From contig JAFMSR010000018.1 of the NCBI GenBank assembly GCA_022818135.1, positions 19,520,595 through 19,584,594 of the forward strand: a stretch of DNA of 64,000 bases, read 5' to 3'. The stretch's first letter is position 1; each line of letters opens with the position of its first letter. The notes below the pieces were generated by a model that saw only the letters and a list, made by a program, of their open reading frames with translations, was not told where the DNA came from and did no database searches. A program made the translations under genes and the position numbers. Origin of the DNA: Saxidomus purpurata. Lineage: Eukaryota > Mollusca > Bivalvia > Venerida > Veneridae. This document shows, piece by piece, positions 36,701 through 48,161 of this stretch.

Positions 36701-39700
36701 ATTCGCACATAGCACAGTTAAATTATCTGCAGTGTTTGAAATGTGGTATGCTAACTTTCAGTCCCCAGGCCAAAAAATGTTAAATGTCAAAAGAATCACA
36801 AAGATAGATCAACACGAAAATCATTAGTACCTAAAATACACTAAAATTATTTTTGTCCAAACATAAGACCGAGTCTACATCTGAAATAAACAGGACTGGC
36901 TATTCCAGGACTGGTAAAGCAGTTTATAACGTTTAACGAGAGTTCGAACTATCACGAAATAAAACCAAATTGAATCATTTTTCTGGAAAAGGTGAACGTA
37001 TCTAAAATACTCAGTTAAGCAAGGTTTAAGGTTTTCCAAAATATATGGCGAAATATGCTAATTTTGCAAATTTTCATAATTTCAAGACCCGTAATTCTGC
37101 AGTGTAGGGGGTGATCGAACTGGCATTCAGTCTTGGCCAAAATATTGTCCCAGAACGGTATTGCAAAGTTTGAAGAGTGCCTTGTGCATTGTATATCACT
37201 TTAATGCCCACTCTCACTTATGTAATTTGAACAAATTTCCTTCGCTACTTTCAGAGTTATACTCTGGTCATGAAAGGGGGATAATAAAACAATTAAGCAA
37301 GTTGGTGTTATGATTCCTGTACGTTGCACTTTCTCTTAATGTGCAATATCATTGAATACAGTTTCAAGTAATTTCTTTTAATTACTTTGCAGTTATGACC
37401 TGGGCAAGAAAAATCAATTTCCTTCAGTACTTTTAGGGTTATGCTACTGACAAAAAATTGTAACAAAGGGGGATAATTAAAACATTAGTCACTATACTTC
37501 CTATCATTGTGCTCTATCAGTATATGAAGTTTCAAGTAATTCTTTTCAGTACAAAATGTCAATAAAGGGACACAATTCAAAACGAAGGCGACATATGGTT
37601 ATGGCTCTTGAGCACTGCACTGCTACTCCGGACAAAAGAAGTGCAGACGGACAGACGGACGCACTAGAAATTGGCAGTTGTGTGGCTATTCTTTCGTTCT
37701 CTCTATTGTTTTTGTCACACAAGTCATAAAGTAATCAAACAGAATTTACTGTTACCTATTGTTGCCATTGCCACTTAAACACCACTTTTTGGGATGGGAC
37801 AGACGAGCAGATTTCTATTCATCCGAAGGCATTAAAAAGGCGGACAGTGCTCATTTAAATTCCCGTAAAGTTTGAGATCATATTTAAATCCATCAGTGTA
37901 AAATTATAATGCATTTAGGCCTAATTCAGTCGTAATGTTCAAGGAAATGACCATAACCTGTATTCAACTGGTGTTTCGTTTGTCTCGGTGTTTTCAGCAC
38001 TGAATAAAAATCGACTTACGTCACAAGCTCCATCCTCCAAGGGACACACTTTAATCATACATCTGAGGTAAATACTGTCTTCGTCGAAGAATTTGAACGC
38101 TTGTATGACAGCACTGGCAACTGTACTTCCTCCATTAGTTGAAAAATCGGTAATCAGGTCAGTCTCCGACGAACACCTGTAATATATTAGAAACTTTCTC
38201 ACTACTCACTAGTCTTTAAGATAGTGAATAGTTTTCGCTCTTGTCTTTTATATAATGAAAAGTTTTACTTTGTCTTTCAGAAAATGAATGGTTTTCACTT
38301 AAATTGTCATAAAGATAGTGAATAGTTTTCACTCTGTTTTAGATAGTAAATAGTTTTTACATAGAATTTTTTAATACCCGCCTAGACTTATAGATTACCT
38401 GAGCCGTTAGGCGAGGGTTATATTATATTAAGGCGGGTAACAAACCCCATATATCACGTCAAAAAACAAATAACAATTTTATTACCCTCCCCTGTCTTAA
38501 ATATTGAAAGAAGTTCCGTTTATGTACATCTATTTAACGGCTGAACGTAAACAGACCTTCAAATCCCCTTATGATACCTCAATGTCACTTCGTGACGTCA
38601 TAAATCAGCACGGACTTATACACTGACGTGGTGTACGCGGTGAACAAGCTCATGTTTAGCATGGGGTACAGTAACGGGAAATGTCAAGTGTAAATTACCG
38701 GCTTGCTTGTTTGTTATCGTGCTTATTGGGTCCACCAACCTCGTTCAAGGTATAGACGGTACGACCCGTTACCGGTTTGCCCGTAAATATCAATATTTAT
38801 TATATATCTATAATTATTTTGCCAAAAATACAGCCTATATTCAACCATCAAATACGGCCTGACAGAAAAAATTCCGTATTGTATGTACGTGGAATACAAA
38901 AAGCGCGGCAAAATTTGTAAGAGTGCATTCAATTGGCTCTAAAATGCACATGACGTTAATAACGTCGCTTTTGACTGGGTCGTTACTATTTGTTTAGACG
39001 ATGACGTCAATAAAATGACGTCGAACTATATGTATATTTCGCGCTAAAAAGAGTTTTTCTTTTAATTTTAAGCTTAAAATTTCATTTTAATTCAGTTTAT
39101 TCGCGCAGACAAGTGTCAATAGGTATATAATAAAAGGGTTATTAGTATAGTAATGTGATCCATAAGCCGGATTAGCTCTCGTCGAGGTCGGATCAAACTC
39201 GTGCTACGCACTCGTATGATCCGACGCACGACTCGAGCAAATCCGGCATGCTGGATCACGCTACTATACTAATAACCCTATTATATTTACGGATCATTGA
39301 CCAATCAGAAGACCGCAAATTTCATGGAAGGGTAATAATTTATAATTAAAGTTTTGCTGAACTGCTATTGATAGTTTTATGACATAAAATATAACGAAAC
39401 AATTTAAATAAAATGGACATAATTCATTAACCACTTTGGGTAGAGTTATGGTTCTTGTATACCGGTTGTCCTATTTCGATTGTGATCATCAGTTCTGTTT
39501 TTAAACTAGTTACATTTGCGCATCATCAATAGTGTACAAGACATGGACAACAAAGGAAAATGAGGGTGAATATAACTAATAAGTGCTGTCTGTTAGGCAG
39601 TCCACTCGACTTTTCTCAGTGCTTTCCAGTAAAACAAAACTTTTGGCAGTAAAATGCAAAAAAAAAAAAAAATCTGAATTTTCAAAGTGTAAACAAGGGT

Positions 39701-42700
39701 CGTAAGTAGCACGATATTGAGTCAAGAGTTATCTAACTTAATTGTTTGCTACCCCTGAACACTACAGCAAGGTTTTAAATTATAGTACTTAAAGCGGTTA
39801 CTGATACATGTGCCAGACAGCTTATGCCAGTTTCACACGATACTTTAACTTGCAATTTCTAAATACATGAAAAACTATTTTGGATAGAGTTATCTACTCT
39901 TGCTTACAGACAGTACTGGTGTTCTTGCTATACAAATATTCCACCTTTCAAAGTAATATATCAAATGGTTAAGTCAAAAAGTGGACTTGTACGAAAATCT
40001 TAACCGAGATTCTAAGTCTATAAAGGGCCTATATATAAAAAAAAATATTGACAGAGTTATCTTCTCTTGCTTAAAGAGAGGGGTCATGATGCAAACAAGT
40101 ACTCCAAAATTCACAGCAATATCTGAAATGGTTAAGTCAGTAAGTGGATTTTACCGATATTCAATGTATTTTCTTTTAAGTTGAAAAAGGCCATAATTCT
40201 GGCAAAAATTCAGAGAATTATGTACTCTCGACTATTGATAGAGGTGATGATGGTTAATAAGTTGTGTATGTTTAAAAGCACGCACTTTCTGTTACAGAAA
40301 TGGTTTGGAAAAAAAGGGTGGTATGGAAAAGTTAAAGGAAGGAACGCAGACGCCTAGGGTAGTAGGATTGCTTCAATTTTCTTCTAAACTGCTAAGCAAA
40401 GAGTTATGTTTATGTGGTGTATGTCTTCTTACTGCTATATATAGCACTGTCCTTAAGAGCAAATCTCTCACAGGGTTACAAGGCCAGTACTAAAGTTTTA
40501 AAACGTGACGGACAGACAGGCAACAGCCCCCCAAAAAGATACATCTGTGCAAAGTTGACATGTTTAGGTACTATACTGATGTGCTGACTACGACAATATA
40601 CTCTCCTATTCCAAAATACAAGAGATTATCTTCTGAACCAATGGCTAATAAATCCATAAAAACTGTTCAAATATCAGTAAAAACTATCTTTAACATAACT
40701 TTTCAATACCACGGACCAATAAAGTCGGGTGAACAATGCCTCAGCAAGTTACGTTGTATTGAAATACAAAGGCTAATATCAAAAAAAATGTGTTAGTTGC
40801 GACTCATATACGGTTGCTTCATCAACCTGAGGGTTAACTGAATAATTCTGCAGACGATACAAAAGTTTTGCTTACCACATAGATATCAATGCTATAGAGT
40901 TTGCAGTTGTTACCTGTGTACCAGGATAGGCTTCACAGGACGTCACCTCCAGAGTGTAGTTCACTGAAATTAAACAAGTCCCCTAAACTAACAGAAAAGC
41001 TGGACTGTAAAAAGCTGCAAATAAACTTCAAAGAAATAAAAAGATTTCTTTGAAACGTTTTCAGTCTGAGAACAAAAAACATCTTTCAATATAGAGTAAA
41101 AACTGACGACAAAATGCTCAAAGTGAACGTTGGACATTTCAAACACAAAAGGTTTTATCTAAAAAACAACTTTAAAATTTACAAAAATAAATTCAATTAC
41201 AGTTTTAAAATACATTCAAAATGTGACAAGATGCTGCACGGTGTAACCTGGTGTATCTAACTTTGGTAAAATTATAACATGTACTTACATGGGAAAGTGA
41301 TTGTCCACTCGACCGGATCTCCAACGTTAGCAGTCGACACGTTCAAAGCTGACGTAATGTCGTATGTCACATTCAAATCTTTCGTCTCTTCGAAAGACAG
41401 GCTGAAATTAACAACTTTTCCATACAAACAATTCTTTTGAAATATTCCACAGGAAACAACAAGTATAAATGTGTTCCTGTCAAAATCAACTCTTTTTTCA
41501 AAATGGCAATATTTCCGAAAATTTTAATTGAAGAGTTGTTTTTATCAGAAGAACATTTTCCATTCAAATTCGTATGTCACATTTAAATCCTTCACAACCA
41601 GTATAAAAGAAGGTCAATTAAAAACGTTGTGCATATAAAAACTGTACCTACCCATCGAGGCCTCATATCTGAGGGATCACTTTTTAGAATTCTTAAGTTT
41701 CTATAAAGAATATGTAAGAAAAGAGATACATCCACTTGAAAGCCTCATGTCTTAAAACAAACAATTTTCAAACTTTTCCATTCTTAGAGATGATAAAGCT
41801 GATTACTTGTGCCAAACATAATCATTTTCTGAGAGAAAAAAAGCATTTTTAAAATTGCACCGCCCCATCGGGGTCTCATCTCTGAGGAGATCATTTTACT
41901 ATGCAAGTTACGGTCATAAAGAACAACAACAACAACAACAATAACTTTATTTTGTGAAGGTTACATACTAAGTGTACAAAAAGTTTCATACTGCTTATTT
42001 CCAGTATGGCCTTCATTTTTAACTTTAAAAATATCTTTCATATTCTCACACACACAAAAGTTCACAGTTTCTCAAAGTATTTAACATGCATGCATACCAA
42101 CATATAAACATATCCATTAGTTTCGACAAACACGCATCAACTTATGACATGTAGTCTTATCTATATATCTTTTAATCATGCATATACAAAAATCAAAATA
42201 TCTAAGAGAAGCATATCCCGAATAATTGCCTCTTCATCAAGCATGATACATATATTTATAATGTCCATTGTATAAAATAACACCAAAATGATTGACATTT
42301 CCTATATTAACAGCTCAACCGTTATAATGCACAATATATAACTAAGATATTTAAACGTCTTAACTATTATTGTTTTTTAAACAATATAATATAATACAAT
42401 TTATAAATGCAGCATTATATTTCATTGTACATATACATGGTAACTTGATTTATGTCTGCATGATAAACTCCTTCAAAGTGTTCCTGAATGTACAAATGTT
42501 TTGGAGAAGTTTAATATGTGCGGGAAGAGAGTTCCAAATCTGTGCAGCTTTATAACTGAACGCCTGTTTCAAATAGTTTGTGTTAGGTTTAGCAATATGG
42601 AGATCTTTGTGAGTGGATGAACGGAGACCATAGTGGTCATTATTAACAAAATTTAGTAAATCAGTGATATAAGTAGGACAATTGCCTTTTTTGCATTTGA

Positions 42701-45700
42701 ACACCAGTAATGCAATGTGGTATTTACATCTATTTTCAAAGGATAAGATATTTGAGTCTCTTAATAGAACCTGAAAGTCACCTGCTTTTTGTTTTTATTG
42801 ATTAATTTTACAGCGCGTTTTTGTAGAGATGAAATTCTATTGGTATCAGATTTTTGACAAAGTCCCCAGACATTGCAACAGTATTCCATGATAGGTAATA
42901 TATATGCGTTGTAGTATAACAGTTTCATTTCATCTGTTAAATAATAATCAACCCTTCTAAAAAGGGCAAGTTTGGAATTAAGCTTTTTAGTAACTATACT
43001 AGCGTGGCAACGCCAAGATAGAGTTTCATCAACAGCAACACCTAGAATTGTATGACATTTTACATTTTCAATGATCGAATCATTAATTTTCAAGTTAAGC
43101 TTTTCAGCGCGTTTTATTTTAACACCTGTGCTGAGTAGCATACATTTTGTGTTTGACGGATGAAGGGACATATTATTTATAGAACACCAGTTATTGACAT
43201 TGTCTAGGCTATACTGTAGTTCAGTTTGTATTTTTGAAATGCTCTCGGCGGACGTATGCAAGGTTGAGTCATCAGCATAAAGGTCTATATTTGTCATATT
43301 AAATCCTAAAGGCATGTCATTTATATAAATCAGAAAAAGAAGGGGACCTAGTATGGACCCTTGTGGAACACCTGAGTGAACAATCATCTTTTTAGAACAT
43401 GTATTTTTTAGTTTCAGTATTTGTGTTCTGTTTGATAAATAAGATTTAAATATCTTTAATGATCTTTCTGTGAAATGGTAAAGTTTGAGTTTGTGCATTA
43501 AAATTTCATGGTCAACCATGTCAAAAGCTTTCCTTAAATCAAGAAAGATAGCACCAACAAAGTTCCCATTGTCGATAGCTTTAAGCCAAGTTTCGATTAA
43601 ATATGTTAAAGCAGTTTGACAGGAATGGTTCCGTCTGAAACCCGACTGACTTTTTATGTATTATATCTGTTTTATCAAAAAATATTTGCATTTGCGAAGC
43701 AATATGGCGTTCAAATATTTTTGATATTGTATTTAGTACGGATATAGGTCGGTAATTGCCTGGTTCTTGTTTGTTACCCGATTTATATATAGGAATAACC
43801 GAAGCTTCTTTTTAATTTATCTGGAAAAGTTCCAATAGATATACTATTATTTATAATAGATGCGATTGCATAAGTAATAAAATCACCACAATGTCGGAGA
43901 AGTTTCGGCCCTAAGCCATCTAAACCGGTAGCTTTTGACGTATCAAGTTTATTAATTATATTCCTTACATCTAAAGGGGTAATATACTCAATATCAAAAT
44001 GGAAGTGTCGCAATTTCTCATCCAAATATTTTTTCAGTCTTGTGAAATTTGAAGCAACAAAGGGTGTCTTTTTCAATTAAATTTGCTATGTTGATGAAAT
44101 GATTGTTTAGGGCATTTAGTATATCTGCATCTCCAGTGATGTCAACATCACCAATTGTAAGTCTATCAGGAATCTTAACACGTTTGTCTTCATTATTTTT
44201 TATGTTCCGTATATTTTTCCAAAGAAATGTCGGCGTTTTTATTATCTTTTTATGGCGTTATTATAAAAAGATTTCTTACTTTTCCTTATCATAGAAGACA
44301 GCCTATTTCTAGTTATCTTGAAATTATCGAAGTCTTTGCTCCTAAAAAAGTGGTCTCTAAGATAGATTGTTTGTCTGATTTCGTTTGTAAACCAGTATGG
44401 TTGACTTGAATGTTTTATTCTTTTTTGTTTGACACGTGCATGTTTACTTAAAACAGTGTTTATAATATTGTAGAACATATCTAGTGCAAGATCAGGGTTT
44501 GATACAGTGTCTACAATATTAAGTTGGGAATTAGCTAGGTCTCTTCTAAAAAGTTCCTCATTAAAATTTTTGAAACATCTATACACAATTGTATCATGAT
44601 AATTGTTTTTGGTTGTTTTAATTGAAGTAGACCTTGTACAAGATATAGGTAAATGATCACTTAATTATTGTAAGTAAAATAGAATAAGCACTACTAGTAT
44701 CAGAAAACAAGAATTCTTAAATTTAAATTTAGATATAGAAAAATTAAGAAAAGCCCAACACTCCTTAATGGGTCTCATTTCTTAAAAAAATCCTTTTTCT
44801 AAATGCTCCCTTGCTAGGGACCTCAAAGTTGATTACTCTTGCAAACATAATTAAATTCTGACAAGCCTTTTAAAAAAGAAGCATTTCTGATAATATCTGA
44901 CCCCTTCCCACCAGGAGGTGGGGTTGTGAGGGCGCAGGAGGTGTAGAAAGAGTGATGAATAGATTATCTGAACCAGTTACAATTGAATTTGACAAATAGT
45001 TTTACGGAAATATAATTTTACTCTTTTATATTGAATGTACAAGACAAGACGGACAATAAGGCCCAATATCGCTCACCTGGCTACCATTGACTATAATTGC
45101 ATCAGAGGAATGGTCAATTTTGACCCGAGGGTCATGATTTTGAACAACATTCGTAGAAGTCCTTTTTACAATAATAAATTCTTAATATCAGCAAGCTGTG
45201 GGCCTTGTCGCTTTAGACAAGAAGATTTTGGAAGTTTTCCCTATATATGTTTATGTGAAAATAAGTAACACCCAAACAGGGTCAACTTTAAGACGGGGTC
45301 ATGATATGAACAATCTTGGTAGAGGTCCACTACATAATGTCAAATGTCTAAACTCTAGACCGTTTGTGGTTTCAGAGAAGAAAATATTTAACGATTTCCT
45401 ATATAAGCATACATAAAATCATGTACCCCCCCCCCCCCCCCACTTCCCCCGGAGGTCATGATTTGAACTGTATTGGTAGAGGTCCACTAGGCGATGCTAC
45501 ATGCTAAATATCTTAGCTGCTTTAGCTCTTGGTTTAAAAGTTTGTTGTGTATAAATCAAGTAACCCATTTGAACAAATTTGGTACAGGTCTACTAGTCAT
45601 GGCTATATGCCAAATATTTTACCTGTAGGCCTTGTGGATTCAGAGATGATTTTTGAAGTTTTTTCTATATGTAAAATCAACTGACCCCGAGTGGGGTCCA

Positions 45701-48161
45701 CTATTCAATGCTACATGCCAAATATCTAAGCTGTAGGCCTTTTGGTATCAGAGAAAAAGATTTTTAAAGTGTTTCCTATTTGTTGCCATTTGTTCTTCTT
45801 TGAACAACTTTAGAAAAAATGTAGAGTTCCATGTAAGATCCTAACATTGGACCAGTGGTTTCAGAGGAGATCTCGTTTGAAGAAAATGGTGGACGAACGG
45901 CGTGCTAAGACAGTGAGTGATCACCCTAGCACTATGTGCCAAGTAAGCTAAAATAAACAACTAAATTAAATAAAAAGACAATAACTCTAGAGTAACTAAG
46001 ACAATCGTGACAAAAGTTACCCGCATCATCACACCATGATCTACACTTGTAAGTTTTATAAAATCTTATCCGTTGGTTTCTTAGTTATGGACGGACTTTC
46101 CAATGTATAAGCATTTATTTTATAATCTCCCATTGATACATGTAGAAGATCCAAACAGCGCGATAACCCTAATCATTAGACCGGCCTAACATGAACCCTT
46201 CTTGGTGGTACCTAGACGGAATGAAGGATATAAATCCCTATATATATACCCATTTGTAAGTCGGGCGGACCGATGGACTGACTAACGAACAATTCTCCGA
46301 CTTCGGTTTGGTACAACAACGTCGTAACTAATAACTCAAAAGATGACGCGGCATTAGTAAATGTAGCTGTTCGAGCCCACGAACACGCGAGATCCACCTG
46401 CGAGCAAGAATTTAGAAAAGAAAAAAAACAGAAAAAGTCTGCATTTAGTCTGGGACGAATAAATATAATATAATTGCTCCAGATTTAGTTTTTAATTTTC
46501 CGACTGGATAAAACATGAAATATACATGTACTCACATAGCTGTAAGTGTGTCAGAAATGGTTTCAGCCACACCAGACACATCGATCTCAAAGCACGTGAT
46601 GTTTAAGATTACCACGTCCTGGCCGCCATGAATCTGATTTACTACCATATCCTCGTACGTACCAAAAGTGAAGATAATAGGCACGTCCTGTTGCAATGAA
46701 AGCCATGAACAGAAATCGGTAAAACAAACATATGATGATGACTTGAGTATACTAGTTTTAACATAGTTCAAAGGGAGAATAATCCATCGTAAGAAACTGC
46801 CAAATTTTATAGTCAGTTGGGTAGCAAGGCTTAGTGCTTTTAATATAATTTTTAACCTAAAATCTTTAAAGAGGCACTCCCTACATCTAGCAGATTATAT
46901 TCTTGAAACATAGATTATGTGTTCAATGAACGTAAAAAGATGAATAAATACAATTTCAAAGAAGAACCTATGGCGAAAAATGCCTCATTTTACCACAATT
47001 AGTCAATATAGAGGATCGCATCCACCCATTAATTGTACAACAATGTTGAATGGTTTACGGTACTGCAGTATATTTTAAACCGCTGATTTTATCGATAATG
47101 ACTGGGAATGCATTACTGAAACTTTTTGGTTAAGTTATAATACTTCCAAAGATTATATTATTTATATTTTGGAGGTTATTTAGTTTGACGCCAGTTATAG
47201 GGTATGTCTCTTTAAATTGTTTCTCAATACAAGTATAATGTTCAGTGACTATAAAGAGAGGAAACGAAAATTAAAAATGTATTGTTTTCTATATACACAT
47301 GTATATATGTGCGTGCAATATTAAATGACAACAGCTTACTTTGTCGCAAGCACTAATGGTCGCTGTTCCTGCCGCTTTGTTACCCGTCGCTGTGCAGTTG
47401 GTGCCGTCGTCGGATTGTAAAGCGAAATAGTACATAGTCGGAAAGGAGGTAGGCAGATTGGAAATCGAGATGGTGTTATTTGGATGACATACTGAAATGG
47501 AAAGCTGCAGCAATAAATTTTTTTTAAAAAATAGAAATACTATAAATACCAATATAGCTATTTCAACAGAAAATCCTTCCAATCAGTGCATGGGTGAGCT
47601 TTTATCTTCTTAAACCATTGTAGAATATTGGATTGCTTTAAACTCAAACATGTGAACAAAGACTGATTTCATGTATTATCTGATTGTAATAACTATATTA
47701 TGTTAATATGTTTATCTCAGGGAAGGGTGGTCCGAGTCAGGGAAGGGTTGTCTCTAATGTTGTAATAACTTGTGACTCGGCCCTTTTTCTATGTTGCAAC
47801 ACTATATTTGCACAGATTTTCTATATCACATAACTGTTAATTATTATGCATGTATATCTGATCACAAATTCTACATTATCAATAAAATATGACTTAACTT
47901 TGTATCTCTCAATTTGAATGAATAAAAAAATATCTATCTATCTGTTGTAAATAAAAGTAGTTTTCTTCGTCCTTACTATGATTTGAAACGTGTTGCTTTA
48001 ACACGGGCTTGGTGTAACACAGACTGCAGAAGTGTAAATGACTTGAACCCGTGACACGTCATTAAATAGGTATACTTACTGTAGTTATATGTTTGACCGT
48101 CTACTAACAGAAAAGTACATGCTGTTGCACAAAGCACGACCAGTTGCGACAAATGATACAT
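33654..48161 (-). CDS. Zona pellucida (ZP) domain membrane protein, eight coding exons, complete
   Basis: Conceptual product of about 306 aa: signal peptide (MYHLSQLVVLCATACTFLLV), then almost directly a ZP module. The ZP-N half starts ICHPNNTISISNL, with C in DGTNC, SACDK and LNITCF. The ZP-C half carries VTSCEAY, ALISMWCSS, IYLRCMIKVCP, DGACD and TVC. Then come a dibasic furin-type site GKRKKR, a short spacer and a hydrophobic tail SLFISALAALLVFLI ending at TGA. Exons: 48161-48080, 47491-47340, 46687-46536, 41401-41289, 40963-40876, 38176-38020, 34607-34484, 33706-33654; all seven junctions agree in phase (1, 0, 2, 1, 2, 0, 1) with GT donors and mostly tttcag acceptors. ZP modules polymerise into extracellular filaments (egg coats, apical matrices) after cleavage at the basic site. 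There are no EGF, CUB or other accessory domains, so the partner or tissue cannot be inferred. The tail has no basic cytoplasmic end, so either a GPI signal or a short TM is possible. Exact orthology unknown. Confidence 0.88.
33957..33971 (+). repeat. G homopolymer
   Basis: About 14 G in a row within ZP intron 7; length should be treated as approximate. Confidence 0.85.
34484..34607 (-). CDS. ZP protein exon 7: last ZP cysteine, furin-type site, spacer
   Basis: Acceptor cattctcattttcag; TVCGKRKKRSSETSHATN, GGFETSLGKVLYIIDHN, SATDQQ. KRKKR right after the last cysteine is the consensus cleavage site position of ZP proteins. The 3' end is CAGCAGTGTGAGT, offering two donors two bases apart (GTGTGA and GTGAGT). 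Confidence 0.85.
35127..35471. mobile_element. Foldback/MITE-like block in ZP intron 6
   Basis: Hairpin 35127-35192 (arms around GATAATCCAC / GTGGATTA), then CRE motif ATGACGTCAT at 35279, then a 50 bp block 'tgatgacgtttcccgcgatt...' repeated at 35304 and 35421 (period 117). Confidence 0.6.
36186..36310 (-). other. Intronic open frame in ZP intron 6, possible cassette exon
   Basis: Between exons 6 and 7 the frame PRRNSRDQNHPPFIEDAAC, QGPVNGFTDYNYK ends in AAG/GTAACC, a usable donor in phase 0, and several in-frame AGs upstream are also phase 0. It would insert one odd cysteine and a basic RRNSR site before the known furin site. The pyrimidine tract is poor. Not counted in the gene model. Confidence 0.25.
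37190..37650 (+). repeat. Dispersed repeat ('gagttatggttcttgtac' family), copy 2, in ZP intron 6
   Basis: Two to three internal units ('ttccttc..actttcagagttat', 'aaagggggataat') and a terminal 'gcagacggacagacggacgcac' tract, the same kind of end as the pearl-like elements. Confidence 0.55.
38020..38176 (-). CDS. ZP protein exon 6: ZP-C core
   Basis: Acceptor atatattacag; CSSETDLITDFSTNGG, then FKFFDEDSIYLRCMIKVC, PLEDGACD, donor GTAAGT. F.F....IYL.C.IKVC is the signature strand pair of ZP-C. The intron beside it (38205-38365) holds degenerate ~45 bp tandem repeats. Confidence 0.9.
38205..38365 (+). repeat. Degenerate ~45 bp minisatellite in ZP intron 5
   Basis: Four units with 'agatagtgaatagttttcgc' and variants; begins about 30 bases from exon 6. 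Confidence 0.6.
38370..39340 (-). mobile_element. Foldback MITE, family C, long form, in ZP intron 5
   Basis: Same ends and order as the 25.9 kb copy but reversed, with about 490 extra bases between 'gatccgtaaatata' and 'attgatatttac'. The extra part holds a near-perfect hairpin (39125-39163 with 39252-39288) around CTCGTGCTACGCACTCG. Contains TGACGTCA at 38593 and 39002. Confidence 0.75.
39860..40520 (+). repeat. Tandem-unit repeat ('gagttatctactcttgc' family) in ZP intron 5
   Basis: Three degenerate units containing 'agagttatcttctcttgctt', 'caatatctgaaatggttaag' and 'aaaggccataattctg', ending near 'gacggacagacaggcaac'. No coding potential seen. Confidence 0.55.
40876..40963 (-). CDS. ZP protein exon 5: ZP-C start
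   Basis: Acceptor gtttaatttcag; NYTLEVTSCEAYPGTQ, VTTANSIALISM, donor GTAAGC. An internal CAG/GTAACA donor exists after PGTQ but breaks the frame of exon 6; the longer exon gives the ZP-C pattern C...(A)LI..xC. Confidence 0.82.
41289..41401 (-). CDS. ZP protein exon 4: ZP-N/ZP-C linker
   Basis: Acceptor gttaatttcag; LSFEETKDLNVTYDIT, SALNVSTANVGDPVEWTI, TFP, donor GTAAGT. 113 bp, phases 2 in and 1 out. Two NxT/S sequons (NVT, NVS). Confidence 0.85.
41922..44668 (-). mobile_element. Non-LTR retrotransposon (LINE), 5'-truncated and frameshifted, in ZP intron 3
   Basis: Starts in the end of an APE-type endonuclease (SDHLPIS at ~44,665), then a linker ORF (44586-44242, ...QPYWFTNEIRQTIYLRDHF), reverse transcriptase N-part (44076-43783, LDTSKATGLDGLGPKLLRHC) and RT palm/thumb (43519-42761, SGVPQGSILGPLLFLIYIND, LYADDSTL) and a C-terminal part (42704-42450, QIWNSLPAHIKL). 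Frames are broken at about 43.7 kb and 42.75 kb. The 3' end is AATAAAG followed by a TTG-repeat tail (41922-41941 on the plus strand as CAA). Jockey/CR1-like group from motifs; clade not certain. Inactive. Confidence 0.9.
45035..45955 (+). repeat. Dispersed repeat with ~170 bp internal units, copy 2, in ZP intron 3
   Basis: Begins with 'aaggcccaatatcgctcacctgg' type left end, repeats 'gtcatgatttgaac..ttggtagaggtccac' four to five times, includes a C homopolymer at ~45426-45440, ends 'gtgccaagtaagctaaaat'. Confidence 0.75.
46536..46687 (-). CDS. ZP protein exon 3: ZP-N, second part
   Basis: Acceptor ttgcaacag; DVPIIFTFGTYEDMVVNQ, GGQDVVILNITCFEID, ending TLTA before donor GTGAGT. It is 152 bp, the same length as exon 2, but in different phase. 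NITCF supplies the fourth ZP-N cysteine and an N-glycosylation sequon. Confidence 0.87.
46865..47216 (+). mobile_element. MITE with TTTAAAG-type ends, copy 1, in ZP intron 2
   Basis: Ends TTTAAAGAGGCACTCCC and GGGTATGTCTCTTTAAA form short imperfect inverted repeats. About 80-85% identical by eye to 54556-54931, same orientation. No ORF. Confidence 0.7.
47340..47491 (-). CDS. ZP protein exon 2: ZP-N, first part
   Basis: Acceptor ctttccatttcag; CHPNNTISISNLPTSFPTMY, YFALQSDDGTNC, then ATISACDK and donor GTAAGC. Provides Cys1-Cys3 of ZP-N; CxxN.ISI is the usual start of the module. Confidence 0.87.
48080..48161 (-). CDS. ZP protein exon 1: start and signal peptide
   Basis: ATG preceded by an AG acceptor (gagtcattcag), then a short n-region, hydrophobic core LVVLCATACTFLLV and DGQTYNY before donor GTAAGT. 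An in-frame ATG upstream (48254) would place a polar stretch before the signal and lies across the likely acceptor, so the 48161 start is preferred. Confidence 0.85.

Noticed and set aside
40910..40920. Shorter ZP exon 5 ending at CAG/GTAACA
   Set aside because: Gives phase 0, which does not join exon 6 in frame, and loses the ALISMWC part of ZP-C.
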